A stretch of DNA of 64,000 nucleotides from Maricaulis sp047308265 (GTDB lineage: Bacteria; Pseudomonadota; Alphaproteobacteria; Caulobacterales; Maricaulaceae): assembly GCF_047308265.1 (NCBI RefSeq), contig NZ_JBKQWY010000002.1, positions 248,001 through 312,000 on the forward strand, read 5' to 3'. A program made the position numbers and the translations under genes. Position 1 is the stretch's first letter. The number at the start of each line of letters is the position of its first letter. This document shows, one piece after another, positions 42,448 to 50,318 of this stretch. The notes under the pieces were generated by a model that had not been told where the DNA came from, did no database searches, and was given only the letters and a program-made list of their open reading frames with translations.

Positions 42448-43041
42448 ATGTTTGAGATCCTCGCAGATCGCGCGATCTATATCCCGATTATCGTCTTGAT
42501 GATGATCGGCCTCTATATCGTGGTGGCCACCGGTAATCTGGTGAAGCGCCTGGTTGGACTGTCCATTTTCCAGACGACTGTCGGCCTTCTTTATATTGCG
42601 ATGGGCAAGGTGTTTGGCGGTCAGCCGCCGATCCTCGTCTCGTCCTATGGTCATGGTGACAGCCACGGCGACGGACATGGCGATGATCACGGCGCTGAGG
42701 CCTATGCCAATGGCGCTCACGCGGATGCAGCTCATGCTGCCCCGGCCCAGGACGCGCATGAAACGGCAGAGCATGCCGCAGACTATGCTGCCGATGCCGG
42801 CGCAGACCATGCAGGTGACGCGGCGGGCCATGTGGCGGATGCTGCTCATTATGCGGCCGACACCGTGCTCTATTCCAACCCATTGCCGCACGTTTTGATC
42901 CTGACCGCGATCGTTGTGGGCGTGGCGACCCTGGCCGTGGGCCTGTCGCTGGTCGTCCGGATCCGCGAAGCCTATGGCACGATCGAGGACACGGCGCTCA
43001 CCGAGGCTGACTACGCCGCCGAATCCGGGGGACGGGAATGA
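42448..43041 (+). CDS. mnhC: Mrp-type Na+/H+ antiporter subunit C with His-rich insertion
   Basis: A NuoK-like subunit of 197 residues; MnhC proteins are usually about 110-120. The first two helices (residues 12-52, IVLMMIGLYIVVATGNLVKRLVGLSIFQ) and the last helix (VLILTAIVVGVATLAVGLSLVVRI, about 149-172) are normal. Between them, residues about 66-138 are an insertion dominated by His, Ala, Asp and Gly with eleven histidines (GHGDSHGDGHGDDHG and looser repeats). It might bind metal ions or buffer protons on the outer face; this is inference. Composition changes sharply there but the reading frame is intact. Confidence 0.9.
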   Translation: MFEILADRAIYIPIIVLMMIGLYIVVATGNLVKRLVGLSIFQTTVGLLYIAMGKVFGGQPPILVSSYGHGDSHGDGHGDDHGAEAYANGAHADAAHAAPAQDAHETAEHAADYAADAGADHAGDAAGHVADAAHYAADTVLYSNPLPHVLILTAIVVGVATLAVGLSLVVRIREAYGTIEDTALTEADYAAESGGRE

Positions 43042-44564
43042 TTGATTTGATCGGGGCGCTGACCCCCGCAGGGATCGCCCAGCACGCGGTGGCCCTGCTT
43101 GTTGTCGTACCGCTGATCATGGCACCGATTGCCGCGTTGATGCCCAATGGCCGTGCGGCCTGGGGCGTGACACTGGCGGCGGCCATTGTGACCCTGTGGA
43201 TGGTGGGCGTGGTGTTCGGCCAGGTCCATGCTGCTGACCTTGTCTCCTATGCCATGGGCGGCTGGGATGCTCCGCTCGGTATTGAATACCGGGTCGACCG
43301 TCTGACCCTGCCCGTTCTGGGGCTGGTGGGTGTGCTGGGCCTTCTGTGTGTGATCTATGGCCTGCCCAGCGTGGCGCAGGAAGTGGCCCGCGATAAACAG
43401 GCCTTGTTCTACTCGGCCTTCCTCGTGTGTTTTTCCGGCCTTCTGGGCGTGGTCGTCACCGGCGATGCCTTCAACGTCTTCGTCTTTGTCGAGATCTCCT
43501 CGCTGTCGACCTATGCCATCATCGCCATGGGCGCGGCACAGGACCGACGGGCTCTGACAGCGGCCTATAACTATCTGATCCTGGGTACGATTGGCGCGAC
43601 CTTCTTCGTCATAGGTGTTGGTTTCCTGTATATGGCCACCGGCACACTGAACATGGCGGACATGGCCAATATCCTGCGTGAAAACGGTCATGACCGGGTC
43701 ACGCAGGCGGCGTTCGCCTTCATCGTTGTGGGGCTGGGCCTGAAATCGGCCATGTTCCCGCTGCATGTTTGGCTGCCCAATTCCTATGCTTTCGCACCCA
43801 ATTTCGTCACTGCCTTCCTGGCCTCGACGGCGACCAAGGTGGCCTTCTACGCGCTGATCCGGTTCGTCTTCGGTGTGTTCCATCCGGACGCCGGTTTTGT
43901 GATGGTCTCGCTGACCTGGGTCATCGCCGTGGTCGGCGTGATCGGCATGCTGGTGGCCTCTTTCCAGGCGATCTTCCAGGTCGATGCACGGCGCTTGCTG
44001 GCCTATTCATCCGTGGCCCAGGTGGGTTACATGATGCTGGGCATGGGTGTGGGTACATCGGCCGGACTGTCGGCCGGTCTTCTGCACCTGGTCAATCACG
44101 GCATGATGAAGGGCGCGCTCTTCATGGCGCTTGGGGCCTTCGCCCTGCGCTTTGGCCTGCGTCGCATCTCTGATCTCAATGGCATGGGCAAGCTGATGCC
44201 GGCCTCGTCCGTGGCCCTGACCATCTCCGGTCTCAGCCTGGTCGGCGTGCCGCTGACGGTGGGCTTTACCTCGAAATGGTATCTGGTCAGCGCGGTGCTG
44301 GATCGCGGCTGGTGGTGGGCCGTGGCAGCAATCATGCTGTCTTCGCTGCTGGCTCTGGTCTATGTGGCACGCCTTCTGTCTGCTGTGTGGCTGCAACCGG
44401 CCCCCACGCATCATGGTGAGGCCCTTGCACCGCGCCGCGCCCCCTGGGCGATGCTGGTGCCGATGTATCTGCTGGCGATCGCCAATATCTGGTTCTTCCT
44501 GCAATCCAGCCCGCTGGTCAGCCTGACCCAGCGTGCCGCTGCCGCAGTCCTGGGCGGAGGATAA
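43038..44564 (+). CDS. mnhD: Mrp-type Na+/H+ antiporter subunit D, copy 1
   Basis: A 508-residue, roughly fourteen-helix proton-pumping subunit of the NuoL/M/N-MrpD family (Proton_antipo_M). Family signs are LGVVVTGDAFNVFVFVEISSLSTYAIIAMG with the key glutamate on TM5, GLGLKSAMFPLHVWLPNSYAFAPNFVTAFLASTATKVAFYALIR with the TM7 lysine, and RRLLAYSSVAQVGYMMLGMGVG. It overlaps mnhC by 4 bp. It is the copy in the canonical D position of the E-F-G-A'-B-C-D order. Confidence 0.93.
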   Translation: MIDLIGALTPAGIAQHAVALLVVVPLIMAPIAALMPNGRAAWGVTLAAAIVTLWMVGVVFGQVHAADLVSYAMGGWDAPLGIEYRVDRLTLPVLGLVGVLGLLCVIYGLPSVAQEVARDKQALFYSAFLVCFSGLLGVVVTGDAFNVFVFVEISSLSTYAIIAMGAAQDRRALTAAYNYLILGTIGATFFVIGVGFLYMATGTLNMADMANILRENGHDRVTQAAFAFIVVGLGLKSAMFPLHVWLPNSYAFAPNFVTAFLASTATKVAFYALIRFVFGVFHPDAGFVMVSLTWVIAVVGVIGMLVASFQAIFQVDARRLLAYSSVAQVGYMMLGMGVGTSAGLSAGLLHLVNHGMMKGALFMALGAFALRFGLRRISDLNGMGKLMPASSVALTISGLSLVGVPLTVGFTSKWYLVSAVLDRGWWWAVAAIMLSSLLALVYVARLLSAVWLQPAPTHHGEALAPRRAPWAMLVPMYLLAIANIWFFLQSSPLVSLTQRAAAAVLGGG

Positions 44565-44569
44565 TATCC

Positions 44570-46048
44570 ATGTGGACGCCTGAACTCTCTCTGGCCCTGG
44601 CCCTGGGGCTTCCTGCACTGGGCGCGGTCGCGGTCGGCCTTCTGGGGCGCTGGCCCAATCTGCGCGAAGCCGCAACCCTGGTGACCGCCGTCCTGCTGGC
44701 CTTCAATGTCGCTTATCTGGTCGAGATCGCGCATTCCAAGCCGGAACTGAAACTGGCGGAAATCGCACCGGGTTTGGAACTCGCCTTCAAACTTGAACCG
44801 CTTGGCGCCGTGTTTGCTGCGGTCGCTGCCGGTTTGTGGATCCTCAACTCGCTCTATTCCATTGGCTATATGCGCGGGAACAACGAGAAGCATCAGACCC
44901 GTTTCTACGTCTGTTTCTGTATTGCCATCGGATCGGCCATGGGTGTGGCCTTGTCGGCCAATCTGCTGACGCTCTTCCTGTTTTACGAAGTGCTGACCCT
45001 GTCGACCTTCCCGCTTGTGACGCACAAGGGCGATGCCAATGCTTATCGCGGCGGCCGGATCTATCTGTCCATCCTGCTGGGAACGTCCATCGGCCTGCTG
45101 CTGCCGGCCGTGATTACTACGCATTTCGTGGCCGGGGGCTCGACAGCCTTTACGGAAGGCGGTCTCCTGGCCGGACAGGCCAGCCCGTTGGTGTCCAGCG
45201 TTCTTCTGATCCTGTTTGCCTTTGGTATCGGTAAGGCCGCGTTGATGCCCATGCACCCCTGGCTGCCCAACGCCATGGTGGCTCCGACACCCGTTTCCGC
45301 TTTGCTGCACGCCGTGGCGGTGGTGAAGGCCGGCGTGTTCTCCATTTTGAAGATCGGGACGTATATATTCGGCCCGGCGCTGTTGGCGACGACACCGGCG
45401 GCGGACGCTCTGGCCTGGATTGCCGGGATTTCCATTGTACTGGCGTCGATGATCGCCATGACCAAGGATAATCTCAAGGCGCGACTGGCGTTTTCGACCG
45501 TGTCCCAGCTCTCTTATGTCACGCTGGGTGTCATGCTGGCCTCACCCCTGGCGTTGATGGCGGGGGCCTTGCAGATCGTGATGCATGCCTGGGGCAAGAT
45601 CACGCTCTTTATGAGTGCCGGTGCGATCTATACTGCCTCCAAGAAGACCGAGATTTCGGACATGAACGGTCTGGGTCGTCTCATGCCGGGCTTGTTTATC
45701 GCCTATACAATTGGCGCGGTCTCGATCATCGGCCTGCCGCCGATGGGAGGGATGTGGCCGAAACTCTTTTTGATGCAGGGGGCTCTGGACGGTGGCCAGG
45801 CGGCTCTGATCGCGGTGCTCGTGGCGTCCTCCCTGCTCAATATCGCCTATCTCCTGCCTTTGACGGTGCGGGGCTTCTTCGTGAAGTCTGAAACGGTCAA
45901 GCTGAAGAAGACCCCGCCGGTCTTTGTCATCCTGCCGCCGGTCATCACGGCCGCAGGCACGGTGGTGCTATTCTTCCTGATAGGTCCGCTGTTTGATTAT
46001 CTCGCACCGGTCTTCGGACTGGCCGAATACGGGGAGGTGGCCCAATGA
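44570..46048 (+). CDS. mnhD: Mrp/NuoL-M-N family subunit D, copy 2
   Basis: A 492-residue Proton_antipo_M protein. Motifs are LSANLLTLFLFYEVLTLSTFPLVTHKG, FGIGKAALMPMHPWLPNAMVAPTPVSALLHAVAVVKAGVFSILK and KARLAFSTVSQLSYVTLGVML. It conserves the TM glutamate (FYEV) and two lysines of the pumping channel. GGCGGAGG lies upstream of the ATG. It is distinct enough from copy 1 to be an old paralogue rather than a recent duplication. It is followed with a 4-bp overlap by a small two-helix protein. Confidence 0.92.
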   Translation: MWTPELSLALALGLPALGAVAVGLLGRWPNLREAATLVTAVLLAFNVAYLVEIAHSKPELKLAEIAPGLELAFKLEPLGAVFAAVAAGLWILNSLYSIGYMRGNNEKHQTRFYVCFCIAIGSAMGVALSANLLTLFLFYEVLTLSTFPLVTHKGDANAYRGGRIYLSILLGTSIGLLLPAVITTHFVAGGSTAFTEGGLLAGQASPLVSSVLLILFAFGIGKAALMPMHPWLPNAMVAPTPVSALLHAVAVVKAGVFSILKIGTYIFGPALLATTPAADALAWIAGISIVLASMIAMTKDNLKARLAFSTVSQLSYVTLGVMLASPLALMAGALQIVMHAWGKITLFMSAGAIYTASKKTEISDMNGLGRLMPGLFIAYTIGAVSIIGLPPMGGMWPKLFLMQGALDGGQAALIAVLVASSLLNIAYLLPLTVRGFFVKSETVKLKKTPPVFVILPPVITAAGTVVLFFLIGPLFDYLAPVFGLAEYGEVAQ

Positions 46049-46365
46049 GTGCACCCACGCCTGAACAGGATGATCTGATCCATCCGCTGGCCAAGGCGCT
46101 GACATGGACGGAAATGCCGGCTGTGCGCAATGCCATGTTCTTTGTTTTCGGTATCATCACCCTTGGCCTGGCGGCTGTGGATTTCTTTATCCACCGTCAC
46201 GAGATCTTCCACTCCGAACCCGGCCAGACGATCGAGGCCATTCCCGGCTTCTACGCCTGGATGGGCTTTTTGTCCTTCGTGGCCGCTGTGTTCATCGGTT
46301 GGGGGCTGCGCTTCCTGATCATGCGCCCGGAAACCTACTACAACCCGGAGGCCGGCGATGAGTGA
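46045..46365 (+). CDS. small two-helix membrane protein of the Mrp operon
   Basis: A 106-residue protein with a polar N-terminus and two membrane helices (about 30-47, MFFVFGIITLGLAAVDFF; about 69-90, YAWMGFLSFVAAVFIGWGLRFLI) separated by a His/Glu-containing loop (HRHEIFHSEPGQ). I do not recognise a named family. It overlaps both flanking D-type genes (4 and 8 bp), so it is almost certainly translated and is a candidate accessory subunit of the antiporter. Confidence 0.8.
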   Translation: MSAPTPEQDDLIHPLAKALTWTEMPAVRNAMFFVFGIITLGLAAVDFFIHRHEIFHSEPGQTIEAIPGFYAWMGFLSFVAAVFIGWGLRFLIMRPETYYNPEAGDE

Positions 46366-48088
46366 TCTCCTGGCTCAGATTTCCCCGGCCTGGCCGTTTA
46401 TCATTGCCGGTCTGATCGCGGCGCCTGTGCGCATGTCGCTAGTCCGCAAGGGGCTGGCGCTTATGGCGCCGATTGCCGCCTTCATTATCTGGATGAGCGT
46501 GCCGAGCGGTGACCATACCGGGGGTGTGATCGAACTGGGACCGTTTGTCCTGGAAACCTTCCGCTTTGATGGCCTGTCCCGGATCTGGGGCTTGGTCTTT
46601 ATCATCGCCGGTTTCATCAATGCGATTTATGGCCTGCACCAGAAGGACCGTATCGAAGACGTGTTCGGTCTGATCTATGCCGGTGCGGCGCTGGGCGCGG
46701 TATTCTCCGGTGATCTGCTGACCCTGTTCTTCTTCTGGGAACTGACTGCGATCTCGTCGGTCTTCCTGATCTGGGCGTCCCGGTCAGCCGTGTCTTTCAA
46801 GGCCGGGCTTCGCTATCTGGCGATCCAGGTCCTGTCCGGCGTGCTTTTGCTGACAGGAGCCGTGTTCCAGGTTGCCGAAACCGGAAGCTGGGCCTTCAAC
46901 GAGATCGGTCTGGATGGTCCCGGCGGGATCTTTATCTTCCTTGCCTTTGGTATCAAGGCGGGTTTCCCGCTGCTTCACAACTGGATCCAGGACGCCTATC
47001 CCAAGGCCACGATTGTCGGCACGGTGATGCTGTCCGGCTTCACCACCAAGCTGGCCATCTATGCGCTGGCGCGGGGCTTTGCGGGCACGGAAATCCTGAT
47101 CTGGATCGGCATGATCATGACGGCCTTCCCGGTCTTCTTTGCGGTGATCGAGAATGATCTTCGCAAGGTCCTGTCCTATTCGCTCAACAACCAGCTGGGC
47201 TATATGGTTGTCGGCGTGGGTGTCGGCACCGAGCTCGCCATCAATGGCGCTGCCGCTCACGCCTTTGTCCACATCATCTACAAGGGCCTCCTGTTCATGA
47301 GCATGGGTGCCGTTCTGATGCGGACGGGAACGGCCAAGGCGTCCGAACTGGGCGGGCTCTACAAATCCATGCCGCTCACAGCGGTCTGTTGTCTGATCGG
47401 TGCGGCCGCGATTTCGGCCTTCCCGCTCTTTTCCGGATTTGTGGCCAAGGCCATGATCCTGTCAGCCCTGGCCTATGAGGCGAGCTATCACGCGATCTAC
47501 TTCATCCCGTGGGTGGTTTTGATCTTTTCATCCGCAGGTGTGCTGGAACATGCCGGCATCAAGGTGCCGTGGTTTGCCTTCTTCGCGCATGACAGCAAAC
47601 GTCGTGTGCGGGAAGCTCCGGCCAATATGCTGATCGCCATGCTGATTGCGGCCTTCCTCTGTATCTTCCTCGGCGTGAATTACGGCGTGCTCTATGATCT
47701 CCTGCCCTATGGGCCGAGTTATGAGCCCTATACGGGCGAGCACATACTCACTCAGATGCAATTGCTCATGGCCGCGATCTTTGCGTTCGCCTTCCTGGTC
47801 CGCATGAAATGGTACCCGGCCGAGATGAAGGCTGAGAATCTCGACACAGATTGGATTTATCGTCGTCTTGGGGATGGTTTCTTTCGCTGGCTGTTCTCGG
47901 TGACGGGGCGTCTGACCGCGTCCCTGGCCAATCTTTGGACGACCATTCGTACACGTCTGGGCGGTCGCATGTTCAATGCCTTCAGCCCGATGGGGGCGCT
48001 TAGTCGCGATATCCCGTCCGGACTGTTGGCGATCTGGGCGTCTGGCCTGTTGGCGATCGTGTTGATCATTGCCTATCTCGCGCCCTGA
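46358..48088 (+). CDS. mnhD: Mrp/NuoL-M-N family subunit D, copy 3
   Basis: A 576-residue Proton_antipo_M protein. Motifs are FSGDLLTLFFFWELTAISSVFLIWASRSAVSFKAGLRYL, FGIKAGFPLLHNWIQDAYPKATIVGTVMLSGFTTKLAIYALARG and RKVLSYSLNNQLGYMVVGVGVG. It has an extra C-terminal region of about 100 residues with a further helix (LLAIWASGLLAIVLIIAYLAP), longer than copies 1 and 2. That extension recalls NuoL-like subunits, so it may replace the missing N-terminal part of MrpA. It is last gene of the operon, followed by a hairpin. Confidence 0.92.
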   Translation: MSDLLAQISPAWPFIIAGLIAAPVRMSLVRKGLALMAPIAAFIIWMSVPSGDHTGGVIELGPFVLETFRFDGLSRIWGLVFIIAGFINAIYGLHQKDRIEDVFGLIYAGAALGAVFSGDLLTLFFFWELTAISSVFLIWASRSAVSFKAGLRYLAIQVLSGVLLLTGAVFQVAETGSWAFNEIGLDGPGGIFIFLAFGIKAGFPLLHNWIQDAYPKATIVGTVMLSGFTTKLAIYALARGFAGTEILIWIGMIMTAFPVFFAVIENDLRKVLSYSLNNQLGYMVVGVGVGTELAINGAAAHAFVHIIYKGLLFMSMGAVLMRTGTAKASELGGLYKSMPLTAVCCLIGAAAISAFPLFSGFVAKAMILSALAYEASYHAIYFIPWVVLIFSSAGVLEHAGIKVPWFAFFAHDSKRRVREAPANMLIAMLIAAFLCIFLGVNYGVLYDLLPYGPSYEPYTGEHILTQMQLLMAAIFAFAFLVRMKWYPAEMKAENLDTDWIYRRLGDGFFRWLFSVTGRLTASLANLWTTIRTRLGGRMFNAFSPMGALSRDIPSGLLAIWASGLLAIVLIIAYLAP

Positions 48089-48122
48089 TCCATCAAGGGT
48101 TTGACCCACCCGGACCCATCGT

Positions 48123-48156
48123 AATGCCCCGCATCCACTACAGGTTGTGGGGCATT
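48123..48156 (+). terminator. hairpin after the Mrp operon
   Basis: AATGCCCCGCA pairs imperfectly with TGTGGGGCATT (8-bp perfect outer stem), followed by AATTTGT, 35 bp after the last antiporter stop and before the DnaA-like gene. It is a probable weak intrinsic terminator. Confidence 0.6.
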
Positions 48157-48237
48157 AATTTGTCACGCATTAGGAATATTATCCCCATATGGGACGCAGG
48201 TCCTAGCATAGCCCTGTCACGCCGAGAGGAGGTCAGC

Positions 48238-48597
48238 ATGCAGAGCGAGACTTTGGGGATGAATTCACAACACGCACAGGCAGAGTTTACCGCCCGCGCA
48301 CATCTGGTCCGTCACGCCGTGGCCTATGCCTTTGGTGTGTCGGCCGATGATCTGTCAGCGCCCACTCGTCGCAGTCGCAAGAGCGCCTTTGCGCGTCAGG
48401 CGGCAATGTATCTGGCCCATGTTGCCTTTGAGTGGCCACTGGGCCGAGTGGGGCAGGCGTTTGGCCGAGACCGGTCAACCGCGGCTCATGCCTGTCATCT
48501 CATCGAGGACATGCGGGATGATGCCGAGTTCGACGCGCGCATGGACGCTTTGGAAGCCGGGTTGAAATCCATCCCCGGTGCGGGGGGCGCGCCATGA
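48238..48597 (+). CDS. stand-alone DnaA domain-IV-like helix-turn-helix protein
   Basis: A 119-residue protein whose central part resembles the DNA-binding domain IV of DnaA (Bac_DnaA_C). VAYAFGVSADDLSAPTRRSRKSAFARQAAMYLAH corresponds to the first helices. GQAFGRDRSTAAHACHLIEDM corresponds to the FGRDHTTVLHA recognition helix. No AAA+ domain is present. It may bind DnaA-box-like DNA or act as a transcription factor; this is inference. GAGAGGAGG precedes the ATG at 48238; the longer in-frame start is rejected. It overlaps the DUF6456 gene by 4 bp. Confidence 0.8.
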   Translation: MQSETLGMNSQHAQAEFTARAHLVRHAVAYAFGVSADDLSAPTRRSRKSAFARQAAMYLAHVAFEWPLGRVGQAFGRDRSTAAHACHLIEDMRDDAEFDARMDALEAGLKSIPGAGGAP

Positions 48598-49283
48598 GTG
48601 CGCCGGTTTGGATGAAACGCCTCGCTCGCCCGGAAACCCGGCTGGTGCAGGACGAGACGGGGCAATGGGTGGTGCGTGCCGGGAAGGGGCAAGGGCGCAC
48701 ACTGGCGCGGCTGTCATTGGCGCGGTTTCGCGAGGCGCGTCGCCAGTCCTGGCTTCATGATTGTAAAACCGGTGGATTTGACCTGAGCGAGGAGGGGCAA
48801 AGGGCGTTCGAACGATTGGCCGGTCAATTACCCGGCAAGGCGAAACAGCCTCGTACTCTAATCGAAGAGACAGGTGAGATCTGCCCCAATGCCGTCACCT
48901 GTGCGTCGGATCCCTTGTCCCGCTGGAGCGGCGAGGGCGGTTGGCTCAGCGCGGGTGAACACGCGGCGGGCACTCGTTTGATAGAAGACTGGTCCCGCTC
49001 CTCCCTGAACCCCCGGATGACAGCGGACTGGCTGCGTGTGCCGGGCGGGGGCCGGGGCGGTCCGGAAGAGGCCAGCCTGTCTGCGATCGCGGCAAAGGAC
49101 CGGGTGATGCGCGCGCTCGAGATGGCTGGACCGGCCCTGTCACGCCTTTTGACTCATGTCTGTTTTCGGCAGGATCCGCTGGGTGCGTTGGAACACTCGG
49201 AGGGGTGGCCGGCACGATCGGGTAAACTGGCACTCAAGCTGGCTTTGCAGGCTGTGGCCCGCAGTTATGGCATGCCGGTGTGA
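48594..49283 (+). CDS. DUF6456 protein
   Basis: A 229-residue basic, mostly helical protein matching the alphaproteobacterial DUF6456 pattern in its C-terminal half. Examples are GTRLIEDWSRSSLNPRMTADW and AAKDRVMRALEMAGPALSRLLTHVCFRQDPLGALE ... WPARSGKLALKLALQAVARSYG. The last 50 residues look like a helical DNA-binding or replication-type domain, but no function is known. Coupling to a DnaA-domain-IV-like gene by ATGA overlap suggests joint action on DNA. Its stop abuts the convergent sufE. Confidence 0.78.
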   Translation: MSAPVWMKRLARPETRLVQDETGQWVVRAGKGQGRTLARLSLARFREARRQSWLHDCKTGGFDLSEEGQRAFERLAGQLPGKAKQPRTLIEETGEICPNAVTCASDPLSRWSGEGGWLSAGEHAAGTRLIEDWSRSSLNPRMTADWLRVPGGGRGGPEEASLSAIAAKDRVMRALEMAGPALSRLLTHVCFRQDPLGALEHSEGWPARSGKLALKLALQAVARSYGMPV

Positions 49284-49700
49284 TCAGGCCGCTGACTCTG
49301 CCACGCGTCGTATCCGGTTCATCATGGAGACAAGGCCATTGGAGCGTTGCGGAGAGAGGTGTTCTGACAGGCCGATGCGTTCCAGAACCGCTTTTGCATC
49401 AACAGACAGGATCTCCTGCGCGGTACGATTGGAATAGATCCGCACCATCAGGGCTGCAAGACCGCGCACGATGTGGGCATCGCTATCAGCGTGAAAGAGA
49501 ATGTGGTTGTCCGGCGTTGTTTCATGGACGAGCCAGACCTGGCTAACACAGCCTTTCACGCGTGTGTCCTCGGTCTTCTGGTTTTCATCCAGCCCGTCCA
49601 GGGCCTTGCCCATATCAATGAGATAGGCGTAGCGCTCTTCCCAGTCGCCGAGGAAGTCAAATTCCTCGACCAGGTCTTCGATGTCTGTGTGAATGCTCAT
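49284..49700 (-). CDS. sufE: SufE family sulfur acceptor protein
   Basis: A 138-residue protein with the SufE core: EFDFLGDWEERYAYLIDMGKALDGLDENQKTEDTRVKGCVSQVWLV. The cysteine in KGCVSQ accepts persulfide from the desulfurase SufS during Fe-S cluster assembly. C-terminal AQEILSVDAKAVLERIGLSEHLSPQRSNGLVSMMNRIR is typical. The start at 49700 (MSIHTDIEDL) fits family length. No other suf genes are in the window, so it is an isolated locus. Confidence 0.93.
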   Translation of the reverse strand: MSIHTDIEDLVEEFDFLGDWEERYAYLIDMGKALDGLDENQKTEDTRVKGCVSQVWLVHETTPDNHILFHADSDAHIVRGLAALMVRIYSNRTAQEILSVDAKAVLERIGLSEHLSPQRSNGLVSMMNRIRRVAESAA

Positions 49701-49796
49701 GGTGAGCGGGGAGGTAGCCTGCCTGCCGTGGTGGGGCAAGGCGTCAATCTGTATCAGGCGCATCAATGGAGGGAAGACGCACCCGATGGCCCAAGA

Positions 49797-50078
49797 TCAA
49801 CGGTTGGCGTCGTCCGCTTCCAGGGCTGCCTCAACCCGCTCGCTGGCTGTGTCAGCCAGGAAAACAGTGATACGAGCGGCTTCTTCACCGACTTCGCACA
49901 TTGCCTCGCGGCCTTCGCACCATTCATCTACGGCGGTGTTTCCATCAAACAGCGGGCCGTCTGTAGCCAGGGATGCAGTGTCAAAAGAGAAGGGAAGCTC
50001 GATGTCACTGCCGGCGAAATTCGCAGGGATGAAAAGGCTGACAACACCCAGCCAGAACGCAGCGCGCAGAATAAACAT
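49797..50078 (-). CDS. DUF5330 small secreted/anchored protein
   Basis: A 93-residue protein opening with a hydrophobic helix (MFILRAAFWLGVVSLFIP), the characteristic start of the DUF5330 family in alphaproteobacteria. It is followed by an acidic domain with two cysteines (EWCEGREAMCEVG). GGAGGAA precedes the ATG at 50078. Function is unknown. It is probably anchored at the inner membrane facing the periplasm. Confidence 0.75.
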   Translation of the reverse strand: MFILRAAFWLGVVSLFIPANFAGSDIELPFSFDTASLATDGPLFDGNTAVDEWCEGREAMCEVGEEAARITVFLADTASERVEAALEADDANR

Positions 50079-50261
50079 CGGGACTTCCTCCATTGGCTCT
50101 GCACTTTTCAATGCAGGATGGAGGCTAGGAAAAACAGCGCAAGATTGCGAGCGAAAGCCCTGTTAACCAAAAATAACGTCCGAAACTGGAGCAAAATGTT
50201 TTCTTAAAATTTTTCTCAAGTCTTACCTGTTCCTGAATGGTACACACTTTGTTAACGAACA

Positions 50262-50289
50262 ACGGCGCGGGCCAGAGGCGCCGCGCCGT
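50262..50289 (-). terminator. intrinsic terminator of the 374-residue protein gene
   Basis: A 9-bp perfect stem ACGGCGCGG / CCGCGCCGT with a 10-nt loop. On the minus strand it is followed by TGTTCGTTAAC, 30 bp after the stop at 50319. Confidence 0.7.
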
Positions 50290-50318
50290 GTTTCATTCTT
50301 CGAAAAACAGGGAAGAGA

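Noticed and set aside
50160..50260. CtrA-type TTAA-N7-TTAA sites near the DUF5330 promoter
   Set aside because: Sequences such as TTAACCAAAAATAAC match only part of the consensus, so a CtrA site is not claimed.
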